Source: an uncultured Ruminococcus sp.
Lineage (GTDB): Bacteria > Bacillota > Clostridia > Oscillospirales > Ruminococcaceae
DNA: 29,681 nucleotides
NCBI GenBank assembly: GCA_910577575.1
Contig: CAJTOG010000019.1
Span: 1 to 29,681 of the forward strand
Reading direction: 5' to 3'
The notes under the pieces were generated by a model. The model was not told where the DNA came from and made no database searches. It saw only the letters and a list, made by a program, of their open reading frames with translations. The stretch's first letter is position 1. Each line of letters opens with the position of its first letter. Below are positions 7,782 to 16,923 of this stretch, piece after piece. Position numbers and translations under genes: made by a program.

Positions 7782-7875
7782 CCTGAAGCCTGTAAGGTGA
7801 TTCGGGCATATTGCTTGATATATAAATCTTTTAGCATGTTTATGCCCGACTGTTATTTCAGACGGGTATTTTTTC
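7782..7875 (+). promoter_or_regulatory. Transcription attenuator in the pyr operon leader
   Basis: Three hairpins compete. The first (anti-antiterminator) pairs CCTGAAGCC (7782-7790) with GGT and TTCGGG (7796-7806, GA bulge), loop TGTAA. The second (antiterminator) pairs TCGGGCATA (7802-7810) with TATGCCCGA (7841-7849), nine perfect pairs. The third (terminator) pairs ATGCCCG plus CTG (7842-7852) with CAG plus CGGGTAT (7859-7869), one A-A mismatch, followed by T to 7874. Hairpins one and three can coexist; hairpin two excludes both. This is the logic of PyrR-controlled attenuation, in which PyrR with UMP stabilises the first hairpin. The loop CCTGTAAGG resembles the PyrR loop CCNGNGAGG with one difference, so PyrR is a reasonable but unproven ligand. 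Confidence 0.75.
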
Positions 7876-7912
7876 GGGTATTTTCTGCAAAATATGTTAA
7901 AGGAGGATTTTA

Positions 7913-9181
7913 ATGACTTCTATTTTAATTAAAAATATCCGTGCTGTTGATGCAGATACTGATATTATTACAGATGTTCTGATAAGTGGTGACAAAATTG
8001 CTGAGATTGATAAAGATATTGAGTCATATGCTGATACAGTAATTGATGGCACAAATCTTGTTCTTATGCCTTCGCTTTTTGATATGCACGTTCATTTGCG
8101 TGACCCCGGTTTTACGCATAAAGAGGATATTTTAACAGGCTGTTCGGCAGCTCTTGCCGGAGGAGTTACAGGAGTTCTTGCAATGCCGAATACAAAACCG
8201 CCGTGTGATAATCCTGAAACTATTGAATACATTATCAATAAAGCTAAAGGGACTGGTGTTGAAGTTTATCCTGTCGGCTGTATTACCGGTGGAATGAGCG
8301 GAAATGGTTTATGCGATTATGAAGTACTCAAAAAAGCAGGTTGCATATGTATATCCGATGACGGACGACCTGTTGAAAATGCTGAAATGATGCGTAAGGC
8401 ATTGGAACTTTCAAAGTCAAACGGACTTCTTGTTGCTTCTCACTGTGAGGATTTGAGTATTATAGACGGTGGAATTATGAATAAAGGCGAAACTTCTGAA
8501 AAACTGGGAGTAAAAGGTATGGACAGAACTTCCGAGGATTATATAACTGCCCGTGAAATGATTCTTGCAAAGTCAGTTGACGCACGTATTCATATATGTC
8601 ACGTTTCCACGGAAGGCAGCACTGCAATGATTCGTTTTGCTAAGTCGAGAGGAGTGAAAGTAACTTGTGAGACTGCTCCGCATTATTTCATGCTTACAGA
8701 CAAGCTTCTTGAAAAACGTGATGCAGACTACAGAATGAACCCGCCTTTGCGTACTTCTGATGATGTAAGGGCAATTATAGACGGTATAAAAGACGGCACT
8801 ATAGACTGTATAGTCACAGACCATGCTCCTCATGCATCTGAAGAAAAAGCTGATTTTGAAAAAGCTCCGAATGGTGTTGTAGGTCTTGAAACATCACTTG
8901 CCGTGACTCTTACAGCCTTGTATCATACAGGAGAAATAAACCTGAATAAAGTTATTGAACTCATGTGTATAAATCCGAGAAAAATTCTTGGACTTGAAAT
9001 TCCGGCAATTGAAATCGGAAAAAAGGCTGATTTGGTAATAGCTGACATAGATAGGAAATGGATTGTTGAGCCTGAAAAATTGCATTCAAAATCACATAAT
9101 ACAGTATTCAAGGGAATGACTTTAACAGGTAAACCACTTGTTACTATATCAAAGGGCAGAATTTGCTATGATGCAAGATAA
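7913..9181 (+). CDS. pyrC: Dihydroorotase, class I
   Basis: This zinc enzyme cyclises N-carbamoyl-L-aspartate to dihydroorotate, step three of de novo UMP synthesis. The 422-residue length fits class I bacterial dihydroorotases. Visible metal and catalytic elements are DMHVHLRDPGF (H59, H61), SDDGRPV, SHCED, HICHVS and VTDHAPH, the last carrying the catalytic aspartate. The C-terminal amidohydrolase strand GKKADLVIAD is also present. AAAGGAGG lies before the ATG, downstream of the leader attenuator, so this is the first gene under that control. It is followed 26 bases later by pyrF. Confidence 0.95.
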   Translation: MTSILIKNIRAVDADTDIITDVLISGDKIAEIDKDIESYADTVIDGTNLVLMPSLFDMHVHLRDPGFTHKEDILTGCSAALAGGVTGVLAMPNTKPPCDNPETIEYIINKAKGTGVEVYPVGCITGGMSGNGLCDYEVLKKAGCICISDDGRPVENAEMMRKALELSKSNGLLVASHCEDLSIIDGGIMNKGETSEKLGVKGMDRTSEDYITAREMILAKSVDARIHICHVSTEGSTAMIRFAKSRGVKVTCETAPHYFMLTDKLLEKRDADYRMNPPLRTSDDVRAIIDGIKDGTIDCIVTDHAPHASEEKADFEKAPNGVVGLETSLAVTLTALYHTGEINLNKVIELMCINPRKILGLEIPAIEIGKKADLVIADIDRKWIVEPEKLHSKSHNTVFKGMTLTGKPLVTISKGRICYDAR

Positions 9182-9207
9182 ATAATTTATTAAACGGAGG
9201 AAATATT

Positions 9208-10134
9208 ATGTCATTTGACAGACTTATTGAAAAAATTATTGAATTTAAAAATCCTACTGTCGTAGGTCTTGACCCGAAACTTGAATATGTCCCAGCATAT
9301 ATTCAGAGACGTTATCTTGATAAGGACGGCTGGACTTTAAAAGCTGCCGCAAAAGCTATTTATGACTTTAATCAGGCTATTATTGACGAAATTCATGACG
9401 TTGTACCTGCAATCAAACCGCAGGCTGCCTACTATGAAATGTATGGTCATTATGGCATCAGGACACTTGAAAAAACTATAAGATATGCTAAACTTAATGG
9501 TATGTTTGTAATAACCGACGGCAAGAGAAATGATATAGGTGCAACTATGGAGGCATATACAAATGCACATCTTGGCACAACTCCTGTCGGTGAAAATAAT
9601 CTGGAATCTTTCGGTGCAGATGCTCTTACGGTAAATGGATACTTGGGTACAGACGGAATTTCTCCGCTTCTTAAAGTGTGTAAGGAACAAGACAAGGGAA
9701 TATATGTTCTTGTAAAGACTTCAAATCCGTCAAGCGGTGAACTTCAGGATTTGAGACTTGAAGACGGTACGCCTATATATGCAAAAATGGGCGACTTATG
9801 CGAGATGTGGGGAGCTGATACAATCGGAAAATACGGATATTCCGCAGTAGGTGCAGTTGTCGGTGCTACATATCCTGAAATGCTCGCTGAACTTCGAAAA
9901 AGACTTCCCCATACAATGTTTCTTGTTCCCGGATATGGTGCACAGGGAGGCGGTGCAGAAGGACTGAAGGGCGGTTTTGATGAAAACGGTCTTGGGGCAA
10001 TAGTGAATTCAAGCCGTGCCGTAATGTGTGCGTACAAGAAAGAGGGCTGTGATGAGCGTGATTTTGCAAAGGCTGCACGACGTGAAGTTATCCGCATGAG
10101 AGACGACATAACGCAGTATATCAATCTCAGATAA
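9208..10134 (+). CDS. pyrF: Orotidine 5'-phosphate decarboxylase, type 2
   Basis: PyrF converts OMP to UMP, the last step of the pathway. At 308 residues it belongs to the longer type-2 subfamily rather than the roughly 240-residue type found in Bacillus. Motifs: VVGLDPKLEYVP at the N-terminus, VPAIKPQAAYYE (K70), the catalytic TDGKRNDIG (D104, K106, D109), LVKTSNPSSGE, and the phosphate-binding PGYGAQGGG with NSSRAV near the C-terminus. CGGAGG precedes the ATG. It lies between pyrC and a small unknown gene in the same operon. Confidence 0.95.
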   Translation: MSFDRLIEKIIEFKNPTVVGLDPKLEYVPAYIQRRYLDKDGWTLKAAAKAIYDFNQAIIDEIHDVVPAIKPQAAYYEMYGHYGIRTLEKTIRYAKLNGMFVITDGKRNDIGATMEAYTNAHLGTTPVGENNLESFGADALTVNGYLGTDGISPLLKVCKEQDKGIYVLVKTSNPSSGELQDLRLEDGTPIYAKMGDLCEMWGADTIGKYGYSAVGAVVGATYPEMLAELRKRLPHTMFLVPGYGAQGGGAEGLKGGFDENGLGAIVNSSRAVMCAYKKEGCDERDFAKAARREVIRMRDDITQYINLR

Positions 10135-10144
10135 GGAACATTTT

Positions 10145-10588
10145 ATGTATAAATTCAGAAGAGCAACTGAAGAAGAACGCAATGAATGGTGTAGCGGTTC
10201 ATATAAAATATGGGGTATAGATAATTCCATAGGAGAAGAAGATTATGCTCTTTTTCTTGGAAAAGTTATGACAGTTTTCGGTCGGCCTGACTGGATGGAC
10301 ACTGACTGGGAAAATATGTACAGCTATCTTATTGTTACAGAAGATGAACAGGGCAATAAAATTTATCTTGAAATTTATCATGGTCCGAGCGGTTCTGCAA
10401 TAGGCGGACAGGATATTAATAAACAGGTGGCAGAAGAACTTGCACAAATTATTCTGTCTGCAAAGCCTACAGATTATGAGTGGAAAAGTGTTTATGAAGA
10501 TATTCCCGTAAATGTAAAGTATACTGTTAAGGACGGCAAAACTTATATAGAATCTGAATATCCTAAGAATATGGAAGATTTTATATAA
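10145..10588 (+). CDS. Unknown soluble 147-residue protein inside the pyr operon
   Basis: I do not recognise this protein. It begins 10 bases after pyrF with AAGGA overlapping the pyrF stop, so it is almost certainly cotranscribed and possibly coupled. It has no signal peptide or membrane segment. It is acidic and rich in aromatic residues, with an N-terminal YKFRRATEEERNEWCSG and a central strand pair SYLIVTEDEQ / NKIYLEIYHGPSGSAIGG, which suggests a small alpha/beta fold. The position between pyrF and carA could mean a pyrimidine-related role or simply passage with the operon. The frame is well supported by codon use like its neighbours and by the ribosome binding site. Confidence 0.75.
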   Translation: MYKFRRATEEERNEWCSGSYKIWGIDNSIGEEDYALFLGKVMTVFGRPDWMDTDWENMYSYLIVTEDEQGNKIYLEIYHGPSGSAIGGQDINKQVAEELAQIILSAKPTDYEWKSVYEDIPVNVKYTVKDGKTYIESEYPKNMEDFI

Positions 10589-10600
10589 AAAAGTTTAACT

Positions 10601-10628
10601 CATGACTTCAATGGTGCAGTCATGTTTT
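10601..10628 (+). terminator. Weak hairpin between the unknown gene and carA
   Basis: CATGACT (10601-10607) pairs with AGTCATG (10618-10624) around a 10-base loop, followed by only four T (10625-10628) and then A. It could lower read-through into carA or be an RNA-processing site; the short T run argues against a full terminator. Confidence 0.4.
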
Positions 10629-10662
10629 ATAGATTTTCAAATTTATTGAAAGGATTGGTAAA

Positions 10663-11769
10663 ATGTCTTTATTTAATCAATCAGAAAAAGCGTATCTTAT
10701 GCTTGCGGACGGTCAGGTGTTCGAGGGCAGAAGTTTCGGAGCAAAGGGTACTGTAATCGGAGAGGTAGTTTTTACTACCGGTCTGACAGGTTATCAGGAA
10801 ACGCTGACTGACCCCAGTTATTATGGACAGATTGTTACACAGACTTTTCCGCTTATAGGAAATTACGGTGTAAATAATGCTGACAATGAATCTGCTGAAT
10901 CATATTTAAGCGGATATATTGTGAGAGAATGGTGCAGTATGCCTTCAAATTTCAGATGTGAGGGAAATATAAATGATTTTCTCATGAAGTATAATATTAT
11001 CGGCATATGCAATATAGATACACGCCGTTTAACACGTACAATCCGTGAAACCGGTGTTATGAACGGTATTATTACAACTGAAAATGTATACGAAAATAAA
11101 GATGCATTTCTTGAAAAAATCCGTGCATTCAGTATAAAAAACGCTGTTAAAACAGTTACAGCTTCGGAAGCACGCATCTATACACCCGAACAGAAAAAAT
11201 ACAGAGTTGTACTGTTTGATTTCGGATATAAGCGTAATATCAGACAGGAACTTATCAAACGTGGCTGTGAAGTTATTGTAGTGCCTGCAAATACTACAGC
11301 AGAACAGGTAAAAGAACTTGCACCAGACGGAATTATGTTTTCAAACGGACCCGGAGACCCCTCTGAAAATACTGAAATTATTGCAAATATACGTGAAATT
11401 CAGCAATTGGGAATTCCGATTTTCGGAATCTGTCTTGGTCATCAGCTCATGGCACTTGCTAACGGTGGAAAGACTGAAAAACTGAAATATGGTCACAGAG
11501 GAACTAATCAGCCTGTCATAGACCTTGAAAGCGGTTTAACTTATGTAACGAGCCAGAATCACGGATACGCAGTTATAGGAGACAGTATAGCTCCGGAGAT
11601 TGGCTGTGTTTCACATATCAATGCAAACGATAAGACCTGTGAGGGCATCAGATATACAACAGTAAATGCAAGGACAGTGCAGTTCCATCCTGAAGCTCAC
11701 GGCGGACCGCTTGACACTGCTTATCTTTTTGATGAATTTGTAAAGACTATGGAAAGGGCTGGTGAATGA
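10663..11769 (+). CDS. carA: Carbamoyl-phosphate synthase small (glutaminase) subunit
   Basis: CarA hydrolyses glutamine and passes ammonia to CarB for carbamoyl phosphate synthesis. The 368-residue length is typical. The N-terminal domain (TGLTGYQETLTDPSYYGQIV) and the class I amidotransferase domain are both complete: nucleophile C257 in GICLGHQL, and H342/E344 in FHPEA. The usual serine-proline after HPEA is replaced, giving HPEAHGGP. AAAGGA precedes the ATG. The stop overlaps the region of the carB start, so the two subunits are translationally linked. Its place with pyrC and pyrF suggests pyrimidine rather than arginine control. Confidence 0.95.
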   Translation: MSLFNQSEKAYLMLADGQVFEGRSFGAKGTVIGEVVFTTGLTGYQETLTDPSYYGQIVTQTFPLIGNYGVNNADNESAESYLSGYIVREWCSMPSNFRCEGNINDFLMKYNIIGICNIDTRRLTRTIRETGVMNGIITTENVYENKDAFLEKIRAFSIKNAVKTVTASEARIYTPEQKKYRVVLFDFGYKRNIRQELIKRGCEVIVVPANTTAEQVKELAPDGIMFSNGPGDPSENTEIIANIREIQQLGIPIFGICLGHQLMALANGGKTEKLKYGHRGTNQPVIDLESGLTYVTSQNHGYAVIGDSIAPEIGCVSHINANDKTCEGIRYTTVNARTVQFHPEAHGGPLDTAYLFDEFVKTMERAGE

Positions 11770-11770
11770 T

Positions 11771-14700
11771 ATGCCGCTGAGAAGTGATATAAAAAAGGTG
11801 CTTGTAATCGGCTCAGGACCAATTGTTATCGGACAGGCTGCCGAATTTGACTATGCAGGAACTCAGGCTTGTCGTGCATTAAAACAGGAGGGGTTGGAAG
11901 TTGTTTTAATCAATTCAAATCCTGCAACAATCATGACCGACAAGGCTATGGCAGACAAGGTATATATTGAACCGCTTACTCTTGATGTTGTCAAAAGAAT
12001 TATTGAAATTGAACAGCCTGACAGTCTTTTATCTACTCTTGGCGGACAAACAGGACTTACTCTTTCAATGCAGCTTGCAGAGGAAGGATTTCTTGAATCC
12101 CATAATGTAAAGCTTTTGGGTGCAGACCCTGATACAATCCATAAAGCTGAGGACAGGCAGGCATTCAAGGATACTATGGAGAAAATCGGCGAGCCGTGTA
12201 TTCCATCAAAAGTAGTTGAAACTGTTGAAGATGCTATGGGCTTTGCAAAGATTATCGGTTATCCGGTTATTGTTCGTCCTGCATTCACTCTCGGCGGTAC
12301 AGGTGGCGGAATTGCATATGATGAAAAGGAACTTCATGAAATTGCTACAAACGGACTTAGACTTTCCCCTATAACGCAGATACTTGTTGAGAAGTGCATA
12401 AGCGGTTGGAAAGAAATCGAATTTGAAGTTATCCGTGACGGCAAGGGCAATGTTATAACAGTATGCTCGATGGAGAATTTTGACCCTGTCGGAGTTCATA
12501 CGGGAGACAGTATAGTTATAGCACCTGCTGTAACTCTTACTGACAGAGAATATCAGATGCTCCGTACAGCTGCAATAAACATCATAAAGGAACTTAAAGT
12601 TGAAGGAGGATGCAACTGCCAGTTTGCACTTCATCCGGAAAGTTTTGAATATGCAGTTATTGAGGTAAATCCCAGAGTTTCACGCTCCTCTGCACTTGCT
12701 TCAAAGGCTACGGGATATCCGATTGCAAAAACAGCGGCAAAAATCGCTGTCGGATATACTCTTGACGAAATTATAAATCAGGTTACAGGCAAAACATATG
12801 CCTGTTTTGAGCCTGCTCTTGATTATGTTGTAATAAAATTTCCTAAATGGGCGTTTGATAAGTTTGTATATGCAAAACGTACCCTCGGCACTCAGATGAA
12901 GGCTACCGGCGAGGTCATGGCAATCGGTACAAGCTTTGAACAGGCTATGATGAAGGCAGTTCGTTCAATTGAGCTTGGACTTGATACGATGAGCATGAAG
13001 AAATTTGCTGATATGACACCTGAACAACTCCGTGAAAAACTTTATGATATTGATGATGAGCGTTCATTTGTAGTATTTGAGGCTCTTAAAAAGGGTATAA
13101 CTCCGGAAGAAATCCATGAAATCACTATGATTGACAATTGGTTTTTATATAAACTTCTGAATCTTGTTGAATTGGAAAAATGGCTTGCAGAAGGCGAACT
13201 AACTGAAGAGAAGTATGATACGGCAAAGCAGTATGGTTATCTGGACAGCACTATTGAGAGACTTTCCGGCCAGAAGTGTCCTAAGCACAAATCAGCCGTA
13301 TTCAAGATGGTTGATACCTGTGCAGGAGAGTTCAAGGCTGAAACTCCGTATTTTTATTCAACCTTTGATGAAGAGAACGAGGCTGAACAGTTTATCGAAC
13401 GTCAGAATACAGGTAAAAAGAAAGTAATTGTTTTCGGTTCAGGCCCTATTAGAATAGGTCAGGGAATTGAATTTGACTACTGTTCTGTACATTGTGTATG
13501 GACTTTGAAAGAGCTGGGATATGAAGCAGTAATCTGCAATAATAACCCCGAAACTGTTTCAACTGACTTTGATACCGGAGACCGTCTTTATTTTGACCCT
13601 CTTACCAAAGAAGATGTTGAGGCTATTATTGAGACGGAAAAGCCTTACGGAGTTGTGGTTCAGTTCGGAGGTCAGACTGCAATAAAGCTTACGCGTCATC
13701 TTTCTGATATGGGAGTGAATATTCTCGGAACATCTGCCGATATGATTGACGCAGCCGAAGACAGGGAACGTTTTGATGAGGTACTTGAAAAATGCGGTAT
13801 TCCACGTCCGGCAGGTCATACTGTAATGACGACTGATGAAGCTGTTGAAGCAGCTGAACAACTGGGCTATCCTGTATTGCTCCGACCGTCTTATGTTCTC
13901 GGCGGACAGAATATGATTATAGCTCATTCAAAGGCTGATGTTATTGAATATATGGGTATCATTACCAGCCACATGATTGAAAATCCAGTGCTTATTGATA
14001 AATATATGATGGGTACGGAAGTTGAAGTTGACGCTATATGCGACGGAGAAGATTTCCTAATTCCCGGAATAATGGAACATATCGAACGTGCAGGAGTCCA
14101 TTCCGGAGACTCGATTTCAATCTATCCGGCACAGCATTTGTCTGAAAGAATCAAACGTATTATAGTTGAATACACACGTAAACTTGCTAAAGAACTGGAT
14201 GTTATAGGTCTTGTCAATATACAGTATGTTGTATATAATCACGAGGTTTTTGTTATTGAGGTAAACCCACGTTCATCAAGAACAGTACCATATATAAGCA
14301 AGGTTACAGGCATACCCATGGTAGATATTGCAACAAGAATCATGTTCGGTGCAAAGCTCAGGGATATGGGATATGAAAGCGGTCTTTATCCTGCGGGCGA
14401 TTACGTTGCGGTTAAAGTACCTGTATTCTCATTCGAGAAGCTAACAGATGTTGATACAATGCTCGGACCTGAAATGAAATCTACAGGTGAATGTCTCGGA
14501 ATAGGCAGAAGTCTTGAAGACGCACTTTTAAAGGGTCTTATAGCTGCCGGTTTTGACCTCAAAAGGGAGGGCGGAGTACTTATTTCTGTCCGTGATTCTG
14601 ATAAGCGTGAAATACTCCCGATTGCTGACAAGTTTGAACAAATGGGTTTTGAGCTTTATGCAACATCAGGTACTCAGAGCAGTCTGACCAGAAATATGAT

Positions 14701-14962
14701 AGCTTCTCACCTTGTTCGCAAGATTTCAGACGGTGAACCCAATGTTGTAACACTGCTTGAAAGTGGGAAAATTCAGTATGTAATATCAACATCAGCAAAA
14801 GGAAGACTTCCTGAACGTGACAGTGTAAAGATGAGAAGAAAATCAATAGAACGTTCAATATGCAGTCTTACAGCGATTGATACGGCAAAATCACTTGTAA
14901 AGGTTCTTGAATCAGGCAGAACAATAAATGATGTCGAACTGATTGATATAACCAAAATATGA
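11771..14962 (+). CDS. carB: Carbamoyl-phosphate synthase large subunit
   Basis: CarB makes carbamoyl phosphate from bicarbonate, ammonia and two ATP. I place the start at ATG 11771, giving MPLRSDIKKVLVIGSGP, the usual N-terminus, with GGTGA five bases upstream. A GTG at 11762 is in frame but less likely. The 1063-residue protein shows the internal duplication: VIGSGPIVIGQAAEFDY near residue 13 and VFGSGPIRIGQGIEFDY near 550, each starting a pre-ATP-grasp and ATP-grasp pair. A C-terminal MGS-like allosteric domain starts near residue 935 (LISVRDSDK to FELYATSGT). No frame break was seen. It ends the pyr operon; the next gene has its own promoter directly after the stop. Confidence 0.96.
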   Translation: MPLRSDIKKVLVIGSGPIVIGQAAEFDYAGTQACRALKQEGLEVVLINSNPATIMTDKAMADKVYIEPLTLDVVKRIIEIEQPDSLLSTLGGQTGLTLSMQLAEEGFLESHNVKLLGADPDTIHKAEDRQAFKDTMEKIGEPCIPSKVVETVEDAMGFAKIIGYPVIVRPAFTLGGTGGGIAYDEKELHEIATNGLRLSPITQILVEKCISGWKEIEFEVIRDGKGNVITVCSMENFDPVGVHTGDSIVIAPAVTLTDREYQMLRTAAINIIKELKVEGGCNCQFALHPESFEYAVIEVNPRVSRSSALASKATGYPIAKTAAKIAVGYTLDEIINQVTGKTYACFEPALDYVVIKFPKWAFDKFVYAKRTLGTQMKATGEVMAIGTSFEQAMMKAVRSIELGLDTMSMKKFADMTPEQLREKLYDIDDERSFVVFEALKKGITPEEIHEITMIDNWFLYKLLNLVELEKWLAEGELTEEKYDTAKQYGYLDSTIERLSGQKCPKHKSAVFKMVDTCAGEFKAETPYFYSTFDEENEAEQFIERQNTGKKKVIVFGSGPIRIGQGIEFDYCSVHCVWTLKELGYEAVICNNNPETVSTDFDTGDRLYFDPLTKEDVEAIIETEKPYGVVVQFGGQTAIKLTRHLSDMGVNILGTSADMIDAAEDRERFDEVLEKCGIPRPAGHTVMTTDEAVEAAEQLGYPVLLRPSYVLGGQNMIIAHSKADVIEYMGIITSHMIENPVLIDKYMMGTEVEVDAICDGEDFLIPGIMEHIERAGVHSGDSISIYPAQHLSERIKRIIVEYTRKLAKELDVIGLVNIQYVVYNHEVFVIEVNPRSSRTVPYISKVTGIPMVDIATRIMFGAKLRDMGYESGLYPAGDYVAVKVPVFSFEKLTDVDTMLGPEMKSTGECLGIGRSLEDALLKGLIAAGFDLKREGGVLISVRDSDKREILPIADKFEQMGFELYATSGTQSSLTRNMIASHLVRKISDGEPNVVTLLESGKIQYVISTSAKGRLPERDSVKMRRKSIERSICSLTAIDTAKSLVKVLESGRTINDVELIDITKI

Positions 14963-14963
14963 C

Positions 14964-14992
14964 TTGACTAAATCAGTGAAAAGTGATATAAT
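14964..14992 (+). promoter_or_regulatory. Promoter of the mrp gene
   Basis: TTGACT (14964-14969), 17 bases, TATAAT (14987-14992), starting one base after the carB stop. No terminator separates carB from this promoter, so mrp may also receive read-through from the pyr operon. Confidence 0.8.
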
Positions 14993-15031
14993 ATAAATAT
15001 TGCTACTATATCAAAAAGGAGAATTTATAAA

Positions 15032-15859
15032 ATGAGCGAATGTACACACGATTGTTCAAGTTGTGGAAGTGACTGTTCCAGCAGAAATGAACCGCAGAGC
15101 CTTATTGAAAAGCCTAATGAGATGAGTAAAATCGGAAAGGTTATAGGTATTGTAAGCGGAAAGGGCGGAGTAGGAAAAACAATGGTTTCCTCGATGCTTG
15201 CTGTTTCAATGCAGAGAATGGGAAAGAATGTCGGTATTCTTGATGCTGATATTACAGGTCCTTCTGTACCAAAGGCTTTCGGAATTCATGAAAAGGCTGA
15301 AGCCTGCGAGTTCGGAATTATTCCGCAGAAAAGTAAAATGGGTATTGACATTATGTCAGTTAATTTACTGCTTGAAAATGAATCAGACCCTGTTGTATGG
15401 CGTGGACCTGTTATAGCAGGCGTTGTAAAACAGTTCTGGACTGATGTTATCTGGAAGGATATTGATTGTCTTTTTGTTGATATGCCTCCGGGAACAGGTG
15501 ATGTTCCGCTTACTGTATTCCAGTCAATTCCTGTTGACGGTATTGTTATTGTAACTTCACCGCAAGAGCTTGTATCCATGATTGTTGAAAAAGCCGTGAA
15601 GATGGCGAAGCTTATGAATATTCCGATTATTGGTATAGTTGAAAATATGAGTTATTTTGAATGTCCTGATTGCGGAAAGAAACATAAAATCTATGGAGAC
15701 AGCCATATTGAAGAAATCGCTAAAGAATATGGTATTCCGGTACTTGCACAGATTCCGATAAATACTGAACTTGCAAAACACTGTGACCAAGGTACAATCG
15801 AACTTTTTGAGGGCGAATGGCTTGATAGTGCAGTAAATAAGATTGCTGAAATTAAATGA
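15032..15859 (+). CDS. Mrp/NBP35-family iron-sulfur carrier ATPase
   Basis: Proteins of this P-loop family (ApbC, Mrp, NBP35) hold and transfer iron-sulfur clusters in the cytoplasm. The 275-residue protein begins with a cysteine-rich tail (C4, C8, C11, C15), like the extra N-terminal motif of NBP35-type members, then the deviant Walker A SGKGGVGKT (42-50), DADITGPSVP, the switch region VDMPPGTGD and the bridging-cluster pair CPDC (C211, C214). There is no DUF59 domain. AAAAGGAG precedes the ATG. The gene is monocistronic, with its own promoter and a strong bidirectional terminator. Which proteins receive its clusters cannot be inferred from the neighbours. Confidence 0.92.
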   Translation: MSECTHDCSSCGSDCSSRNEPQSLIEKPNEMSKIGKVIGIVSGKGGVGKTMVSSMLAVSMQRMGKNVGILDADITGPSVPKAFGIHEKAEACEFGIIPQKSKMGIDIMSVNLLLENESDPVVWRGPVIAGVVKQFWTDVIWKDIDCLFVDMPPGTGDVPLTVFQSIPVDGIVIVTSPQELVSMIVEKAVKMAKLMNIPIIGIVENMSYFECPDCGKKHKIYGDSHIEEIAKEYGIPVLAQIPINTELAKHCDQGTIELFEGEWLDSAVNKIAEIK

Positions 15860-15861
15860 AC

Positions 15862-15894
15862 AAAAAACTGTCCGATTTTTTCGGACAGTTTTTT
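15862..15894. terminator. Bidirectional terminator between mrp and mreB
   Basis: AAAAAACTGTCCGA (15862-15875) pairs perfectly with TCGGACAGTTTTTT (15881-15894) around a 5-base loop. The A and T flanks give a U tract in both directions, so it serves both converging genes. Confidence 0.95.
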
Positions 15895-15899
15895 AATTT

Positions 15900-16919
15900 T
15901 TACCTGTATTTATAGATAGGAGCAGCTTCAAATCCGTCAAGAAGTGTAGTCATACTGTCAAAAGCCATACCTGTACCTTTAGCGGCACAGTTTATTGCAT
16001 CTTTTGCAATAGTGCATCTTATATTAAGAGTACGTCTGATAAGCTGAGTAAGTCCGCCGAGCAATGCACCTCCGCCAGTAAGAAGCAGACCATTGTCATA
16101 GATATCTCCGACAAGCTCGGGCGGCGAATCTTCAAGTACTTTGCGTATGGCTTCCATTATAGCAAACGTATCATCTTCTATAGCTTGAAAAAGTTCTATT
16201 TCACTGAGGTCAACCTGTGCAGGAAGTCCTTTGGCAAGACTTCTTCCTTTTACCGTATATGAAATTTCATCATTGGGGTCATAAAGATTGCAGAGTTTTC
16301 TTTTTACCTTTTCAGCCGTTCTTTCACCGATAAGAAGCTTGTATTTGTTCTGCATATATCTTATTATTGAATAGTCTATTGAATTTCCGGCAGTCTTGAT
16401 AGTGTGCGAGGTAACAACTCCGTTCATTGAAACAATAGCAACGTCAGTTGTACCTCCTCCTATATCAACAATCATATGACCTCTGGCTTTTGCTATATTC
16501 ACCCCTGCACCAATCATAGCGGCTACAGGTGCTTGAATCAGATAAACCTGACGTGAACCTGCACTTTTTGCAGCTTCAACAACTGCACGGCTTTCAATAT
16601 CAGTAACAAAAGACGGAACACATATAATAATTCTCGGTTTTATGAGCTGATGTCCTGTTACTTTAATAATAAATTCCCGAATCATACTGTGAGCGAGGTC
16701 ATCATCTGAAATAACACCGCTGTTTATCGGATGTGCAACACATATATAATCGGGATTTCTTCCAATCATCTCATAAGCTTCCTTTCCGACAGCAAGAACA
16801 CGTTCGGTTCTTGTATTGAATGCGATAACAGACGGTTCACTAAGTATAACACCCTTATTTCTCATTGTCATAACTATGTTTGAAGTACCCAAATCAATTC
16901 CAATATCTGTATTAGCCAT
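15900..16919 (-). CDS. mreB: MreB/Mbl-family actin-like cytoskeletal protein
   Basis: MreB-type proteins polymerise under the membrane and guide cell-wall synthesis. The start is set at ATG 16919 (339 residues, MANTDIGIDLGTSN) with AAGGATTG upstream; an earlier in-frame ATG would lie within recD2. Actin-fold signatures are the phosphate-1 loop GIDLGTSN, the phosphate-2 motif IVDIGGGTTDVA and the adenosine motif LLTGGGALLGGL. It follows recD2 by four bases, not mreC/mreD, so it may be an additional paralogue rather than the principal MreB. Which of the MreB, Mbl or MreBH types it is cannot be decided by eye. Confidence 0.9.
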   Translation of the reverse strand: MANTDIGIDLGTSNIVMTMRNKGVILSEPSVIAFNTRTERVLAVGKEAYEMIGRNPDYICVAHPINSGVISDDDLAHSMIREFIIKVTGHQLIKPRIIICVPSFVTDIESRAVVEAAKSAGSRQVYLIQAPVAAMIGAGVNIAKARGHMIVDIGGGTTDVAIVSMNGVVTSHTIKTAGNSIDYSIIRYMQNKYKLLIGERTAEKVKRKLCNLYDPNDEISYTVKGRSLAKGLPAQVDLSEIELFQAIEDDTFAIMEAIRKVLEDSPPELVGDIYDNGLLLTGGGALLGGLTQLIRRTLNIRCTIAKDAINCAAKGTGMAFDSMTTLLDGFEAAPIYKYR

Positions 16920-16923
16920 ATTA

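Noticed and set aside
7782..7875. T-box or amino-acid leader-peptide attenuation for the pyr operon
   Set aside because: No T-box core sequence and no short leader frame with repeated codons is visible; pyrimidine control fits the genes better.
12206..12634. Open frame on the minus strand inside carB (142 codons), and similar frames inside pyrF, carA and recD2
   Set aside because: They lie wholly within well-recognised genes, lack ribosome binding sites and encode cysteine- and serine-rich sequences typical of antisense frames.
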